From Micropterix aruncella (lineage: Eukaryota > Arthropoda > Insecta > Lepidoptera > Micropterigidae), in assembly GCA_944548615.1 (NCBI GenBank), contig CALYMY010000058.1:180056-244055 (forward strand): DNA of 64,000 nucleotides. The letters run 5' to 3'. Each line of letters begins with the position of its first letter. Positions within the stretch are counted from its first letter, which is position 1. Position numbers and translations under genes: made by a program. The notes below the pieces were generated by a model. The model did not search any database. It saw only the letters and a list, made by a program, of their open reading frames with translations, and was not told the DNA's origin. Positions 8,221 through 21,433 of the stretch are shown piece by piece.

Positions 8221-9776
8221 AGAACTCCTCAACGGTCAACCGTAGAGACGTGAAATTTGGTATAGGCATTCCATTATGATGGCAATTACTAAGTTCCACC
8301 ATGACATGGCTGCTGCACCCAGGGTTGGCTCCCGACGAGGGAACTCCTCAACGGTCAACCGTAGAGACGTGAAATTTGGTATAGGCATTCCATTATGATG
8401 GCAATTACTAAGTTCCACCATGACATGGCTGCTGCACCCAGGGTTGGCTCCCGACGAGGGAACTCCTCAACGGTCAACCGTAGAGACGTGAAATTTGGTA
8501 TAGGCATTCCATTATGACGGCAATTTCTAAGTTCCACCATGACATCGCTGCTGCACCCAGGGTTGGCTCCCGACGAGGGAACTCCTCAACGGTCAACCGT
8601 AGAGACGTGAAATTTGGTATAGGCGTTCCATTATGATGGCAATTACTAAGTTCCACCATGACATGGCTGCTGCACCCAGGGTTGGCTCCCGACGAGGGAA
8701 CTCCTCAACGGTCAACCGTAGAGACGTGAAATTTGGTATAGGCATTCCATTATGATGGCAATTACTAAGTTCCACCATGACATGGCTGCTGCACCCAGGG
8801 TTGGCTCCCGACGAGGGAACTCCTCAACGGTCAACCGTAGAGACGTGAAATTTGGTATAGGCATTCCATTATGATGGCAATTACTAAGTTCCACCATGAC
8901 ATGGCTGCTGCACCCAGGGTTGGCTCCCGACGAGGGAACTCCTCAACGGTCAACCGTAGAGACGTGAAATTTGGTATAGGCATTCCATTATGATGGCAAT
9001 TACTAAGTTCCACCATGACATGGCTGCTGCACCCAGGGTTGGCTCCCGACGAGGGAACTCCTCAACGGTCAACCGTAGAGACGTGAAATTTGGTATAGGC
9101 ATTCCATTATGACGGCAATTTCTAAGTTCCACCATGACATCGCTGCTGCACCCAGGGTTGGCTCCCGACGAGGGAACTCCTCAACGGTCAACCGTAGAGA
9201 CGTGAAATTTGGTATAGGCATTCCATTATGATGGCAATTACTAAGTTCCACCATGACATGGCTGCTGCACCCAGGGTTGGCTCCCGACGAGGGAACTCCT
9301 CAACGGTCAACCGTAGAGACGTGAAATTTGGTATAGGCATTCCATTATGATGGCAATTACTAAGTTCCACCATGACATGGCTGCTGCACCCAGGGTTGGC
9401 TCCCGACGAGGGAACTCCTCAACGGTCAACCGTAGAGACGTGAAATTTGGTATAGGCATTCCATTATGACGGCAATTTCTAAGTTCCACCATGACATCGC
9501 TGCTGCACCCAGGGTTGGCTCCCGACGAGGGAACTCCTCAACGGTCAACCGTAGAGACGTGAAATTTGGTATAGGCATTCCATTATGATGGCAATTACTA
9601 AGTTCCACCATGACATGGCTGCTGCACCCAGGGTTGGCTCCCGACGAGGGAACTCCTCAACGGTCAACCGTAGAGACGTGAAATTTGGTATAGGCATTCC
9701 ATTATGATGGCAATTACTAAGTTCCACCATGACATGGCTGCTGCACCCAGGGTTGGCTCCCGACGAGGGAACTCCT
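8221..9776 (+). repeat. Second A array of unit 2: 13 monomers, duplicated copy without U
   Basis: Thirteen monomers plus the 9-bp head. Marker monomers 3, 8 and 11 and the GGCGTTCC monomer 4 match monomers 14, 19, 22 and 15 of the preceding array at a constant offset of 2,460 bp. The first base is A instead of G (8221). This is the only A array in the window not preceded by a U module. Confidence 0.97.
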
Positions 9777-12003
9777 GAACATAGAAATTGTTATGAATAA
9801 ATGTCATTTTTCGAAAAAGACCGTGATAGAGTAAATAAAACGCGTTACGGTGTTTGGGCATAACGAAGGCCTTTGAAATCTCTACGAAATGGCATTTTCG
9901 AAATTTTGACATTTTGAAATTTTTTATATAAACTTTCATTTTGAACATAGAAATTGTTATGAAAAAATCACATTTTTCACAAAAGAACGAGATAGAGTAA
10001 ACCTACCGCGTTGCGGTCTTTAGCGAGATCGACACCCCGCTTAAGCTCTACAAAATGGTATTTTTGAAATTTTGACTTTTTGAAAAATTTTATATAAAAT
10101 TTCATTTTAAACATAGAAATTATTATGAAAAAATCATATTTTTCGAAAAAGATCGTGATAGAGTAAACCTATAGGGTTACGGCGTTCGGACAGAACGACG
10201 GCCTTGGTAATCTCTACAAAATGGCATTTTCGAAATTTTGACATTTTGAAAAATTTTATATAAAATTTCATTTTAAACATAGAAATTGTTATGAAAAAAT
10301 CACATTTTTCGAAAAAGATCGTGATAGAGTAAACCTATAGGGTTACGGCGTTCGGACAGAACGACGGCCTTGGTAATCTCTACAAAATGGCATTTTCGAA
10401 ATTTTGACATTTTGAAATTTTTTATATAAACTTTCATTTTGAACATAGAAATTGTTATGAATTAATGACATTTTTCGAAAAAGACCGTGATAGAGTAAAT
10501 GAAACGCGTTACGGTGGTTAGGCAGAACGAAGGCCTTTGAAATCTCTACGAAATGGCATTTTCGAAATTTTGACATTTTGAAATTTTTTATATAAACTTT
10601 CATTTTAAATTTTAAATAAAATTTCATTTTAAACATAGAAATTATTATGAAAAAATCATATTTTTCGAAAAAGATCGTGATAGAGTAAACCTATAGGGTT
10701 ACGGCGTTCGGACTGAACGACGGCCTTGGTAATCTCTACAAAATGGCATTTTCGAAATTTTGACATTTTGAAAAATTTTATATAAAATTTAATTTTAAAC
10801 ATAGAAATTGTTATGAAAAAATCACATTTTTCGAAAAAGATCGTGATAGAGTAAACCTATAGGGTTACGGCGTTCGCACAGAACGACGGCCTTGGTAATC
10901 TCTACAAAATGGCATTTTCGAAATTTTGACATTTTGAAATTTTTTGTATAAACTTTCATTTTGAACATAGAAATTGTTATGAATTAATGACATTTTTCGA
11001 AAAAGACCGTGATAGAGTAAATGAAACGCGTTACGGTGTTCAGACAGAACGAAGGCCATTGAAATCTCTACGAAATGGCATTTTCGAAATTTTGACATTT
11101 TAAAATTTTTTATATAAACTTTCATTTTGAACATAGAAATTGTTATGAAAAAATCACATTTTTCGAAATAAATCGAGATAGAGTAAACCTACCGGGTTGT
11201 GGTCTTTGGCTAGATCGACACCCCGCTTAAGCTCTACAAAATGGCATTTTTGAAATTTTGACATTTTGAAAAATTTTATATAAAATTTCATTTTAAACAT
11301 AGAAATTATTATGAAAAAATCACATTTTTCGAAAAAGATCGTGATAGAGTAAACCTATAGCGTTACGGTGTTCGGACAGAACGACGGCCTTGGTAATCTC
11401 TACAAAATGGCATTTTCGAAATTTTGACATTTTGAAAAATTTTATATAAAATTTCATTTTAAACATAGAAATTGTTATGAAAAAATCACATTTTTCGAAA
11501 AAGATCGTGATAGAGTAAACCTATAGCGTTACGGCGTTCGGACAGAACGACGGCCTTGGTAATCTCTACAAAATGGCATTTTCGAAATTTTGACATTTTG
11601 AAAAATTTTATATAAACTTTCATTTTGAACATAGAAATTGTTATGAAAAAATCACATTTTTCGAAATAAATCGAGATAGAGTAAACCTACCGCGTTGCGG
11701 TCTTTGGCGAGATCGACACCCCGCTGAAGCTCTACAAAATGGCATTTTTGAAATTTTGATATTTTGAAAATTTTTATATAAACTTTCATTTTGAACTTGG
11801 AAATTATTATGAAAAAATCACATTTTTCGAAATAAATCGAGATAGAGTAAACCTAACGCGTTACGGTGTTCGGACAGAACGAAGGCCTTTGAAATCTCTA
11901 CGAAATGGCATTTTCGAAATTTTGACATTTTGAATTTTTTTATATAAACTTTCATTTTGAACATAGAAATTGTTATGAAAAAATCACATTTTTCGAAATA
12001 AAT
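9777..12003 (+). repeat. B array of unit 2, second: 13 x 166 + 24 + 45 bp
   Basis: The first 904 bp repeat 7317-8220. It then continues with gamma, alpha and beta monomers to the standard U junction. The 24-bp excess is the alpha/beta misjoin near 10601-10625. The last full alpha monomer has the GAATTTTTTT tail that always precedes U. Confidence 0.95.
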
Positions 12004-12725
12004 TGGCTTCCGACGTTTGAGGGCTATTGCGCTAAAAGGCATCAATAGTCCTCCCTGTTTATTATTATCTAATAGAGTTTTGCTTTGCGCATCTAACGCT
12101 TCTTTTAATTTTCAAATTTGAGTAATATTAACGGAATTATAGACGATTTAATATCTGTATAGGTATATTGATTTATCGATTTAAGGGTTTTGTTTCCATA
12201 GTAACGAGCTCAGGCGGTGGCCCGACTCGCAATAGAATATTTATCGATTTAACGATTTCTGTTTCTATGGTAACTTCAGCCCTCGTCATACTTGCGAAAG
12301 TTTATTTATCGATTTTACGATGTTTGTTTTCAATAGTAGCGATCCGAGCCAAGGGAGTTTTAGTATTTTTCCCGCGGCTTCGTTTAATAAATTAAATATT
12401 ATATTCTTTATTTTATCATATACACACAAGCGAGGTGTCAAAAGATAGGGTTTTAGAACGCTTTTCATTTCATTGCTTCTGCTTTTTATCTCGTCTTCTT
12501 CTTCTTCTTTAATTACTTTTCAATACTATTTAATCTGTGCTTTTTCATTTTCATTTTCAGTGCCTTTGATCAACGAGAAGAGACAATATGGAGACCACAG
12601 AAATAGAAGTGCCGTTTCGGAATTTCGAAGAAATACCGGAAAGAGCCAGAGATATTGCCCGCGAGGCGTTAAACGAATTAAAAGGAGTAAACAACCTACG
12701 GAAAGAGGTACGTGACAAGGACGAG
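12004..12725 (+). repeat. U module, copy 3
   Basis: Differs from copy 2 by G at 12185 (TTAAGGG in the first ATCGAT unit), shared with copy 6, and by CAAATTTGAG upstream, shared with copies 5, 6, 9 and 11-13. Confidence 0.95.
12173..12340 (+). promoter_or_regulatory. ATCGAT / X-box-like triplet, copy 3
   Basis: Both good X-box-like 14-mers are unchanged (12192-12205, 12261-12274). The only change is C to G at 12185, next to the first ATCGAT. Confidence 0.42.
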
Positions 12726-12758
12726 GGAACTCCTCAACGGTCAACCGTAGAGACGTGA
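12588..12758 (+). CDS. Conserved 56-codon ORF, copy 3
   Basis: Same reading as copy 2. Exon-like segment 12561-12707 with both splice-type sites intact; TGA at 12756-12758. Confidence 0.4.
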   Translation: METTEIEVPFRNFEEIPERARDIAREALNELKGVNNLRKEVRDKDEGTPQRSTVET

Positions 12759-14162
12759 AATTTGGTATAGGCATTCCATTATGATGGCAATTACTAAGTT
12801 CCACCATGACATGGCTGCTGCACCCAGGGTTGGCTCCCGACGAGGGAACTTCTCAACGGTCAACCGTAGAGACGTGAAATTTGGTATAGGCATTCCATTA
12901 TGATGGCAATTACTAAGTTCCACCATGACATGGCTGCTGCACCCAGGGTTGGCTCCCGACGAGGGAACTCCTCAACGGTCAACCGTAGAGACGTGAAATT
13001 TGGTATAGGCATTCCATTATGATGGCAATTACTAAGTTCCACCATGACATGGCTGCTGCACCCAGGGTTGGCTCCCGACGAGGGAACTCCTCAACGGTCA
13101 ACCGTAGAGACGTGAAATTTGGTATAGGCATTCCATTATGATGGCAATTACTAAGTTCCACCATGACATGGCTGCTGCACCCAGGGTTGGCTCCCGACGA
13201 GGGAACTCCTCAACGGTCAACCGTAGAGACGTGAAATTTGGTATAGGCATTCCATTATGACGGCAATTTCTAAGTTCCACCATGACATCGCTGCTGCACC
13301 CAGGGTTGGCTCCCGACGAGGGAACTCCTCAACGGTCAACCGTAGAGACGTGAAATTTGGTATAGGCATTCCATTATGATGGCAATTACTAAGTTCCACC
13401 ATGACATGGCTGCTGCACCCAGGGTTGGCTCCCGACGAGGGAACTCCTCAACGGTCAACCGTAGAGACGTGAAATTTGGTATAGGCATTCCATTATGATG
13501 GCAATTACTAAGTTCCACCATGACATGGCTGCTGCACCCAGGGTTGGCTCCCGACGAGGGAACTCCTCAACGGTCAACCGTAGAGACGTGAAATTTGGTA
13601 TAGGCATTCCATTATGATGGCAATTACTAAGTTCCACCATGACATGGCTGCTGCACCCAGGGTTGGCTCCCGACGAGAAAACTCCTCAACGGTCAACCGT
13701 AGAGACGTGAAATTTGGTATAGGCATTCCATTATGATGGCAATTACTAAGTTCCACCATGACATGGCTGCTGCACCCAGGGTTGGCTCCCGACGAGGGAA
13801 CTCCTCAACGGTCAACCGTAGAGACGTGAAATTTGGTATAGGCATTCCATTATGACGGCAATTTCTAAGTTCCACCATGACATCGCTGCTGCACCCAGGG
13901 TTGGCTCCCGACGAGGGAACTCCTCAACGGTCAACCGTAGAGACGTGAAATTTGGTATAGGCATTCCATTATGATGGCAATTACTAAGTTCCACCATGAC
14001 ATGGCTGCTGCACCCAGGGTTGGCTCCCGACGAGGGAACTCCTCAACGGTCAACCGTAGAGACGTGAAATTTGGTATAGGCATTCCATTATGATGGCAAT
14101 TACTAAGTTCCACCATGACATGGCTGCTGCACCCAGGGTTGGCTCCCGACGAGGGAACTCCT
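12726..14162 (+). repeat. A array of unit 3: 12 monomers
   Basis: Monomer 2 has ACTTCTC; markers are monomers 5 and 10. Monomer 9 begins AAAACTCC instead of GGAACTCC (13678). Confidence 0.98.
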
Positions 14163-15693
14163 GAACATAGAAATTGTTATGAATAAATGTCATTTTTCGA
14201 AAAAGACCGTGATAGAGTAAATAAAACGCGTTACGGTGTTTGGGCATAACGAAGGCCTTTGAAATCTCTACGAAATGGCATTTTCGAAATTTTGACATTT
14301 TGAAATTTTTTATATAAACTTTCATTTTGAACATAGAAATTGTTATGAAAAAATCACATTTTTCACAAAAGAACGAGATAGAGTAAACCTACCGCGTTGC
14401 GGTCTTTGGCGAGATCGACACCCCGCTTAAGTTCTACAAAATGGCATTTTTGAAATTTTGACTTTTTGAAAAATTTTATATAAAATTTCATTTTAAACAT
14501 AGAAATTATTATGAAAAAATCATATTTTTCGAAAAAGATCGTGATAGAGTAAACCTATAGCGTTACGGCGTTCGGACAGAACGACGGCCTTGGTAATCTC
14601 TACAAAATGGCATTTTCGAAATTTTGACATTTTGAAAAATTTTATATAAAATTTCATTTTAAACATAGAAATTGTTATGAAAAAATCACATTTTTCGAAA
14701 AAGATCGTGATAGAGTAAACCTATAGGGTTACGGCGTCGGACAGAACGACGGCCTTGGTAATCTCTACAAAATGGCATTTTCGAAATTATGACATTTTGA
14801 AATTTTTTATATAAACTTTCATTTTGAACATAGAAATTGTTATGAATTAATGACATTTTTCGAAAAAGACCGTGATAGAGTAAATGAAACGCGTTACGGT
14901 GTCCAGGCAGAACGAAGGCCTTTGAAATCTCTACGAAATGGCATTTTCGAAATTTTGACATTTTGAAATTTTTTATATAAACTTTCATTTTGAACATAGA
15001 AATTGTTATGAAAAAATCACATTTTTCACAAAAGAACGAGATAGAGTAAACCTACCGCGTTGCGGTCTTTGGCGAGATCGACACCCCGCTTAAGCTCTAC
15101 AAAATGGCATTTTTGAAATTTTGACTTTTTGAAAAATTTTATATAAAATTTCATTTTAAACATAGAAATTATTATGAAAAAATCATATTTTTCGAAAAAG
15201 ATCGTGATAGAGTAAACCTATAGCGTTACGGCGTTCGGACAGAACGACGGCATCTCTACAAAATGGCATTTTCGAAATTTTGACATTTTGAAAAATTTTA
15301 TATAAAATTTCATTTTAAACATAGAAATTGTTATGAAAAAATCACATTTTTCGAAAAAGATCGTGATAGAGTAAACCTATAGGGTTACGGCGTTCGGACA
15401 GAACGACGGCCTTGGTAATCTCTACAAAATGGCATTTTCGAAATTTTGACATTTTGAAATTTTTTATATAAACTTTCATTTTGAACATAGAAATTGTTAT
15501 GAATTAATGACATTTTTCGAAAAAGACCGTGATAGAGTAAATGAAACGCGTTACGGTGTTCAGGCAGAACGAAGGCCTTTGAAATCTCTACGAAATGGCA
15601 TTTTCGAAATTTTGACATTTTGAATTTTTTTATATAAACTTTCATTTTGAACATAGAAATTGTTATGAAAAAATCACATTTTTCGAAATAAAT
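14163..15693 (+). repeat. B array of unit 3: 9 monomers minus 8 bp, + 45 bp
   Basis: Standard alpha-beta-gamma opening. The 8-bp deficit is a 1-bp loss near 14737 (GGCGTCGG) and a 7-bp loss near 15251 (GACGGCATCTC). The latter recurs near 25771, so 15.0-15.6 kb and 25.5-26.2 kb are related at an offset of 10,521 bp. Confidence 0.95.
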
Positions 15694-16415
15694 TGGCTCC
15701 CGACGTTTGAGGGCTATTGCGCTAAAAGGCATCAATAGTCCTCCCTGTTTATTATTATCTAATAGAGTTTTGCTTTGCGCATCTAAAGCTTCTTTTAATT
15801 TTCAAATCTGAGTAATATTAACGGAGTTATAGACGATTTAATATCTGTATAGGTATATTGATTTATCGATTTAACGGTTTTGTTTCCATAGTAACGAGCT
15901 CAGGCGGTGGCCCGACTCGCAATAGAATATTTATCGATTTAACGATTTCTGTTTCTATGGTAACTTCAGCCCTCGTCATACTTGCGAAAGTTTATTTATC
16001 GATTTTACGATGTTTGTTTTCAATAGTAGCGATCCGAGCCAAGGGAGTTTTAGTATTTTTCCCGCGGCTTCGTTTAATAAATTAAATATTATATTCTTTA
16101 TTTTATCATATACACACAAGCGAGGTGTCAAAAGATAGGGTTTTAGAACGCTTTTCATTTCATTGCTTCTGCTTTTTATCTCGTCTTCTTCTTCTTCTTT
16201 AATTACTTTTCAATACTATTTAATCTGTGCTTTTTCATTTTCATTTTCAGTGCCTTTGATCAACGAGAAGAGACAATATGGAGACCACAGAAATAGAAGT
16301 GCCGTTTCGGAATTTCGAAGAAATACCGGAACGAGCCAGAGATATTGCCCGCGAGGCGTTAAACGAATTAAAAGGAGTAAACAACCTACGGAAAGAGGTA
16401 CGTGACAAGGACGAG
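15694..16415 (+). repeat. U module, copy 4
   Basis: Most divergent U. It has GGCTCCCGACG at the left end (so the A remnant here is a perfect 13/13 match), A at 15786, G in ACGGAGTTAT, and C at 16332. Confidence 0.95.
15863..16030 (+). promoter_or_regulatory. ATCGAT / X-box-like triplet, copy 4
   Basis: Unchanged although this U copy is otherwise the most divergent; X-box-like 14-mers at 15882-15895 and 15951-15964. Confidence 0.45.
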
Positions 16416-16448
16416 GGAACTCCTCAACGGTCAACCGTAGAGACGTGA
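16278..16448 (+). CDS. Conserved 56-codon ORF, copy 4 (synonymous change)
   Basis: Codon 19 is CGA instead of AGA (both Arg), so the peptide is unchanged. The same base changes K to T in the overlapping frame at 16163-16405, which is a small point in favour of the METT frame. Exon-like segment 16251-16397. Confidence 0.4.
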   Translation: METTEIEVPFRNFEEIPERARDIAREALNELKGVNNLRKEVRDKDEGTPQRSTVET

Positions 16449-18566
16449 AATTTGGTATAGGCATTCCATTATGATGGCAATTACTAAGTTCCACCATGAC
16501 ATGGCTGCTGCACCCAGGGTTGGCTCCCGACGAGGGAACTTCTCAACGGTCAACCGTAGAGACGTGAAATTTGGTATAGGCATTCCATTATGATGGCAAT
16601 TACTAAGTTCCACCATGACATGGCTGCTGCACCCAGGGTTGGCTCCCGACGAGGGAACTCCTCAACGGTCAACCGTAGAGACGTGAAATTTGGTATAGGC
16701 ATTCCATTATGATGGCACTTACTAAGTTCCACCATGACATGGCTGCTGCACCCAGGGTTGGCTCCCGACGAGGGAACTCCTCAACGGTCAACCGTAGAGA
16801 CGTGAAATTTGGTATAGGCATTCCATTATGATGGCAATTACTAAGTTCCACCATGACATGGCTGCTGCACCCAGGGTTGGCTCCCGACGAGGGAACTCCT
16901 CAACAGTCAACCGTAGAGACGTGAAATTTGGTATAGGCATTCCATTATGACGGCAATTTCTAAGTTCCACCATGACATCGCTGCTGCACCCAGGGTTGGC
17001 TCCCGACGAGGGAACTCCTCAACGGCCAACCGTAGAGACGTGAAATTTGGTATAGGCATTCCATTATGATGGCAATTACTAAGTTCCACCATGACATGGC
17101 TGCTGCACCCAGGGTTGGCTCCCGACGAGGGAACTCCTCAACGGTCAACCGTAGAGACGTGAAATTTGGTATAGGCATTCCATTATGATGGCAATTACTA
17201 AGTTCCACCATGACATGGCTGCTGCACCCAGGGTTGGCTCCCGACGAGGGAACTCCTCAACGGTCAACCGTAGAGACGTGAAATTTGGTATAGGCATTCC
17301 ATTATGATGGCAATTACTAAGTTCCACCATGACATGGTTGCTGCACCCAGGGTTGGCTCCCGACGAGGGAACTCCTCAACGGTCAACCGTAGAGACGTGA
17401 AATTTGGTATAGGCATTCCATTATGACGGCAATTTCTAAGTGCCACCATGACATCGCTGCTGCACCCAGGGTTGGCTCCCGACGAGGGAACTCCTCAACG
17501 GTCAACCGTAGAGACGTGAAATTTGGTATAGGCATTCCATTATGATGGCAATTACTAAGTTCCACCATGACATGGCTGCTGCACCCAGGGTTGGCTCCCG
17601 ACGAGGGAACTCCTCAACGGTCAACCGTAGAGACGTGAAATTTGGTATAGGCATTCCATTATGATGGCAATTACTAAGTTCCACCATGACATGGCTGCTG
17701 CACCCAGGGTTGGCTCCCGACGAGGGAACTCCTCAACGGTCAACCGTAGAGACGTGAAATTTGGTATAGGCATTCCATTATGATGGCAATTACTAAGTTC
17801 CACCATGACATGGCTGCTGCACCCAGGGTTGGCTCCCGACGAGGGAACTCCTCAACGGTCAACCGTAGAGACGTGAAATTTGGTATAGGCATTCCATTAT
17901 GATGGCAATTACTAAGTTCCACCATGACATGGCTGCTGCACCCAGGGTTGGCTCCCGACGAGGGAACTCCTCAACGGTCAACCGTAGAGACGTGAAATTT
18001 GGTATAGGCATTCCATTATGACGGCAATTTCTAAGTTCCACCATGACATCGCTGCTGCACCCAGGGTTGGCTCCCGACGAGGGAACTCCTCAACGGTCAA
18101 CCGTAGAGACGTGAAATTTGGTATAGGCATTCCATTATGATGGCAATTACTAAGTTCCACCATGACATGGCTGCTGCACCCAGGGTTGGCTCCCGACGAG
18201 GGAACTCCTCAACGGTCAACCGTAGAGACGTGAAATTTGGTATAGGCATTCCATTATGATGGCAATTACTAAGTTCCACCATGACATCGCTGCTGCACCC
18301 AGGGTTGGCTCCCGACGAGGGAACTCCTCAACGGTCAACCGTAGAGACGTGAAATTTGGTATAGGCATTCCATTATGATGGCAATTACTAAGTTCCACCA
18401 TGACATGGCTGCTGCACCCAGGGTTGGCTCCCGACGAGGGAACTCCTCAACGGTCAACCGTAGAGACGTGAAATTTGGTATAGGCATTCCATTATGATGG
18501 CAATTACTAAGTTCCACCATGACATGGCTGCTGCACCCAGGGTTGGCTCCCGACGAGGGAACTCCT
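16416..18566 (+). repeat. A array of unit 4: 18 monomers
   Basis: Markers are 5, 9 and 14. Monomer 9 also has AAGTGCCACC, shared only with monomer 14 of unit 6. Private changes: GGCACTTAC in monomer 3, CAACAGTC in 5, CAACGGCC in 6, CATGGTTG in 8. Monomer 16 carries only the CATCG part of the marker haplotype. Confidence 0.98.
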
Positions 18567-21433
18567 GAACATAGAAATTGTTATGAATAAATGTCATTTT
18601 TCGAAAAAGACCGTGATAGAGTAAATGAAACGCGTTACGGTGTCCAGGCAGAACGAAGGCCTTTGAAATCTCTACGAAATGGCATTTTCGAAATTTTGAC
18701 ATTTTGAAATTTTTTATATAAACTTTCATTTTGAACATAGAAATTGTTATGAAAAAATCACATTTTTCACAAAAGAACGAGATAGAGTAAACCTACCGCG
18801 TTGCGGTCTTTGGCGAGATCGAAACCCCGCTTAAGCTCTACAAAATGGCATTTTTGAAATTTTGACTTTTTGAAAAATTTTATATAAAATTTCATTTTAA
18901 ACATAGAAATTATTATGAAAAAATCATATTTTTCGAAAAAGATCGTGATAGAGTAAACCTATAGCGTTACGGCGTTCGGACAGAACGACGGCCTAGGTAA
19001 TCTCTACAAAATGGCATTTTCGAAATTTTGACATTTTGAAAAATTTTATATAAAATTTCATTTTAAACATAGAAATTGTTATGAAAAAATCACATTTTTC
19101 GAAAAAGATCGTGATAGAGTAAACCTATAGCATTACGGCGTTTGGACACAACGACGGCCTTGGTAATCTCTACAAAATGGCATTTTCGAAATTTTGACAT
19201 TTTGAAAAATTTTATATAAACTTTCATTTTGAACATAGAAATTGTTATGAAAAAATCACATTTTTCGAAATAAATCGAGATAGAGTAAACCTACCGCGTT
19301 GCAGTCTTTGGCGAGATCGACACCCCGCTTAAGCTCTACAAAATGGCATTTTTGAAATTTTGACATTTTGAAAAATTTTATATAAAATTTCATTTTAAAC
19401 ATAGAAATTATAATGAAAAAATCACATTTTTCGAAAAAGATCGTGATAGAGTAAACCTATAGCGTTACGGCGTTCGGACAGAACCACGGCCTTGGTAATC
19501 TCTACGAAATGGCATTTTCGAAATTTTGACATTTTGAAATTTTTTATATAAACTATCATTTTGAACATAGAAATTGTTATGAATAAATGACATTTTTCGA
19601 AAAAGACCGTGATAGAGTAAACCTACCGGGTTGCGGTCTTTGGCTGGATCGACACCCCGCTTAAGCTCTACAAAATGGCATTTTTGAAATTTTGACATTT
19701 TGAAAAATTTTATATAAAATTTCATTTTAAACATAGAAATTATTATGAAAAAATCACATTTTTCGAAAAAGATCGTGATAGAGTAAACCTATAGCGTTAC
19801 GGCGTTCGGACAGAACGACGGCCTTGGTAATCTCTACAAAATGGCATTTTCGAAATTTTGACATTTTGAAAAATTTTATATAAAATTTCATTTTAAACAT
19901 AGAAATTGTTATGAAAAAATCACATTTTTCGAAAAAGATCGTGATAGAGTAAACCTATAGCGTTACGGCGTTCGGACAGAACGACGGCCTTGGTAATCTC
20001 TACAAAATGGCATTTTCGAAATTTTGACATTTTGAAAAATTTTATATAAAATTTCATTTTGAACATAGAAATTGTTATGAAAAAATCACATTTTTCACAA
20101 AAGAACGAGATAGAGTAAACCTACCGCGTTGCGGTCTTTGGCGAGATCGAAACCCCGCTTAAGCTCTACAAAATGGCATTTTTGAAATTTTGACTTTTTG
20201 AAAAATTTTATATAAAATTTCATTTTAAACATAGAAATTATTATGAAAAAATCATATTTTTCGAAAAAGATCGTGATAGAGTAAACCTATAGCGTTACGG
20301 CGTTCGGACCGAACGACGGCCTTGGTAATCTCTACAAAATGGCATTTTCGAAATTTTGACATTTTGAAAAATTTTATATAAACTTTCATTTTGAACATAG
20401 AAATTGTTATGAAAAAATCACATTTTTCACAAAAGAACGAGATAGAGTAAACCTACCGCGTTGCGGTCTTTGGCGAGATCGAAACCCCGCTTAAGCTCTA
20501 CAAAATGGCATTTTTGAAATTTTGACTTTTTGAAAAATTTTATATAAAATTTCATTTTAAACATAGAAATTATTATGAAAAAATCATATTTTTCGAAAAA
20601 GATCGTGATAGAGTAAACCTATAGCGTTACGGCGTTCGGACAGAACGACGGCCTTGGTAATCTCTACAAAATGGCATTCTCGAAATTTTGACATTTTGAA
20701 AAATTTTATATAAAATTTCATTTTAAACATAGAAATTGTTATGAAAAAATCACATTTTTCGAAAAAGATCGTGATAGAGTAAACCTATAGGGTTACGGCG
20801 TTCGGACAGAACGACGGCCTTGGTAATCTCTACAAAATGGCATTTTCGAAATTTTGACATTTTGAAAAATTTTATATAAAATTTCATTTTAAACATAGAA
20901 ATTGTTATGAAAAAATCACATTTTTCGAAAAAGATCGTGATAGAGTAAACCTATAGCGTTACGGCGTTTGGACAGAACGACGGCCTTGGTAATCTCTACA
21001 AAATGGCATTTTCGAAATTTTGACATTTTGAAAAATTTTATATAAACTTTCATTTTGAACATAGAAATTGTTATGAAAAAATCACATTTTTCGAAATAAA
21101 TCGAGATAGAGTAAACCTACCGCGTTGCGGTCTTTGGCGAGATCGACACCCCGCTTAAGCTCTACAAAATGGCATTTTTGAAATTTTGATATTTTGAAAA
21201 TTTTTATATAAACTTTCATTTTGAACTTGGAAATTATTATGAAAAAATCACATTTTTCGAAATAAATCGAGATAGAGTAAACCTAACGCGTTACGGTGTT
21301 CGGACAGAACGAAGGCCTTTGAAATCTCTACGAAATGGCATTTTCGAAATTTTGACATTTTGAATTTTTTTATATAAACTTTCATTTTGAACATAGAAAT
21401 TGTTATGAAAAAATCACATTTTTCGAAATAAAT
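18567..21433 (+). repeat. B array of unit 4: 17 x 166 + 45 bp
   Basis: Length fits exactly. Its first alpha monomer is a hybrid: it keeps TGTCATTTTT but has GTAAATGAAACG and GTGTCCAGGCAG, like an internal alpha monomer of units 3 and 5. A beta variant with GATCGAAACC recurs three times (near 18820, 20150 and 20480), which indicates local multiplication of a beta-gamma pair. Confidence 0.96.

Larger units (their letters stand above)
5761..10680 (+). repeat. 2,460-bp tandem segmental duplication (5761-8220 = 8221-10680)
   Basis: Both halves hold 13 A monomers and about 900 bp of B with the same marker order, the same GGTATTTTT variant and the same 24-bp alpha/beta misjoin. The join at 8220/8221 brings GATCGTGA of B against AGAACTCCTC of A, with at most one untemplated base. 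The second half continues normally after 10680 (TAGAGTAAAC). Confidence 0.93.

Noticed and set aside
7883..8302. 139-aa minus-strand ORF, the longest in the window
   Set aside because: It runs across the 8220/8221 breakpoint from an A monomer into B, so it is an accident of the duplication join.
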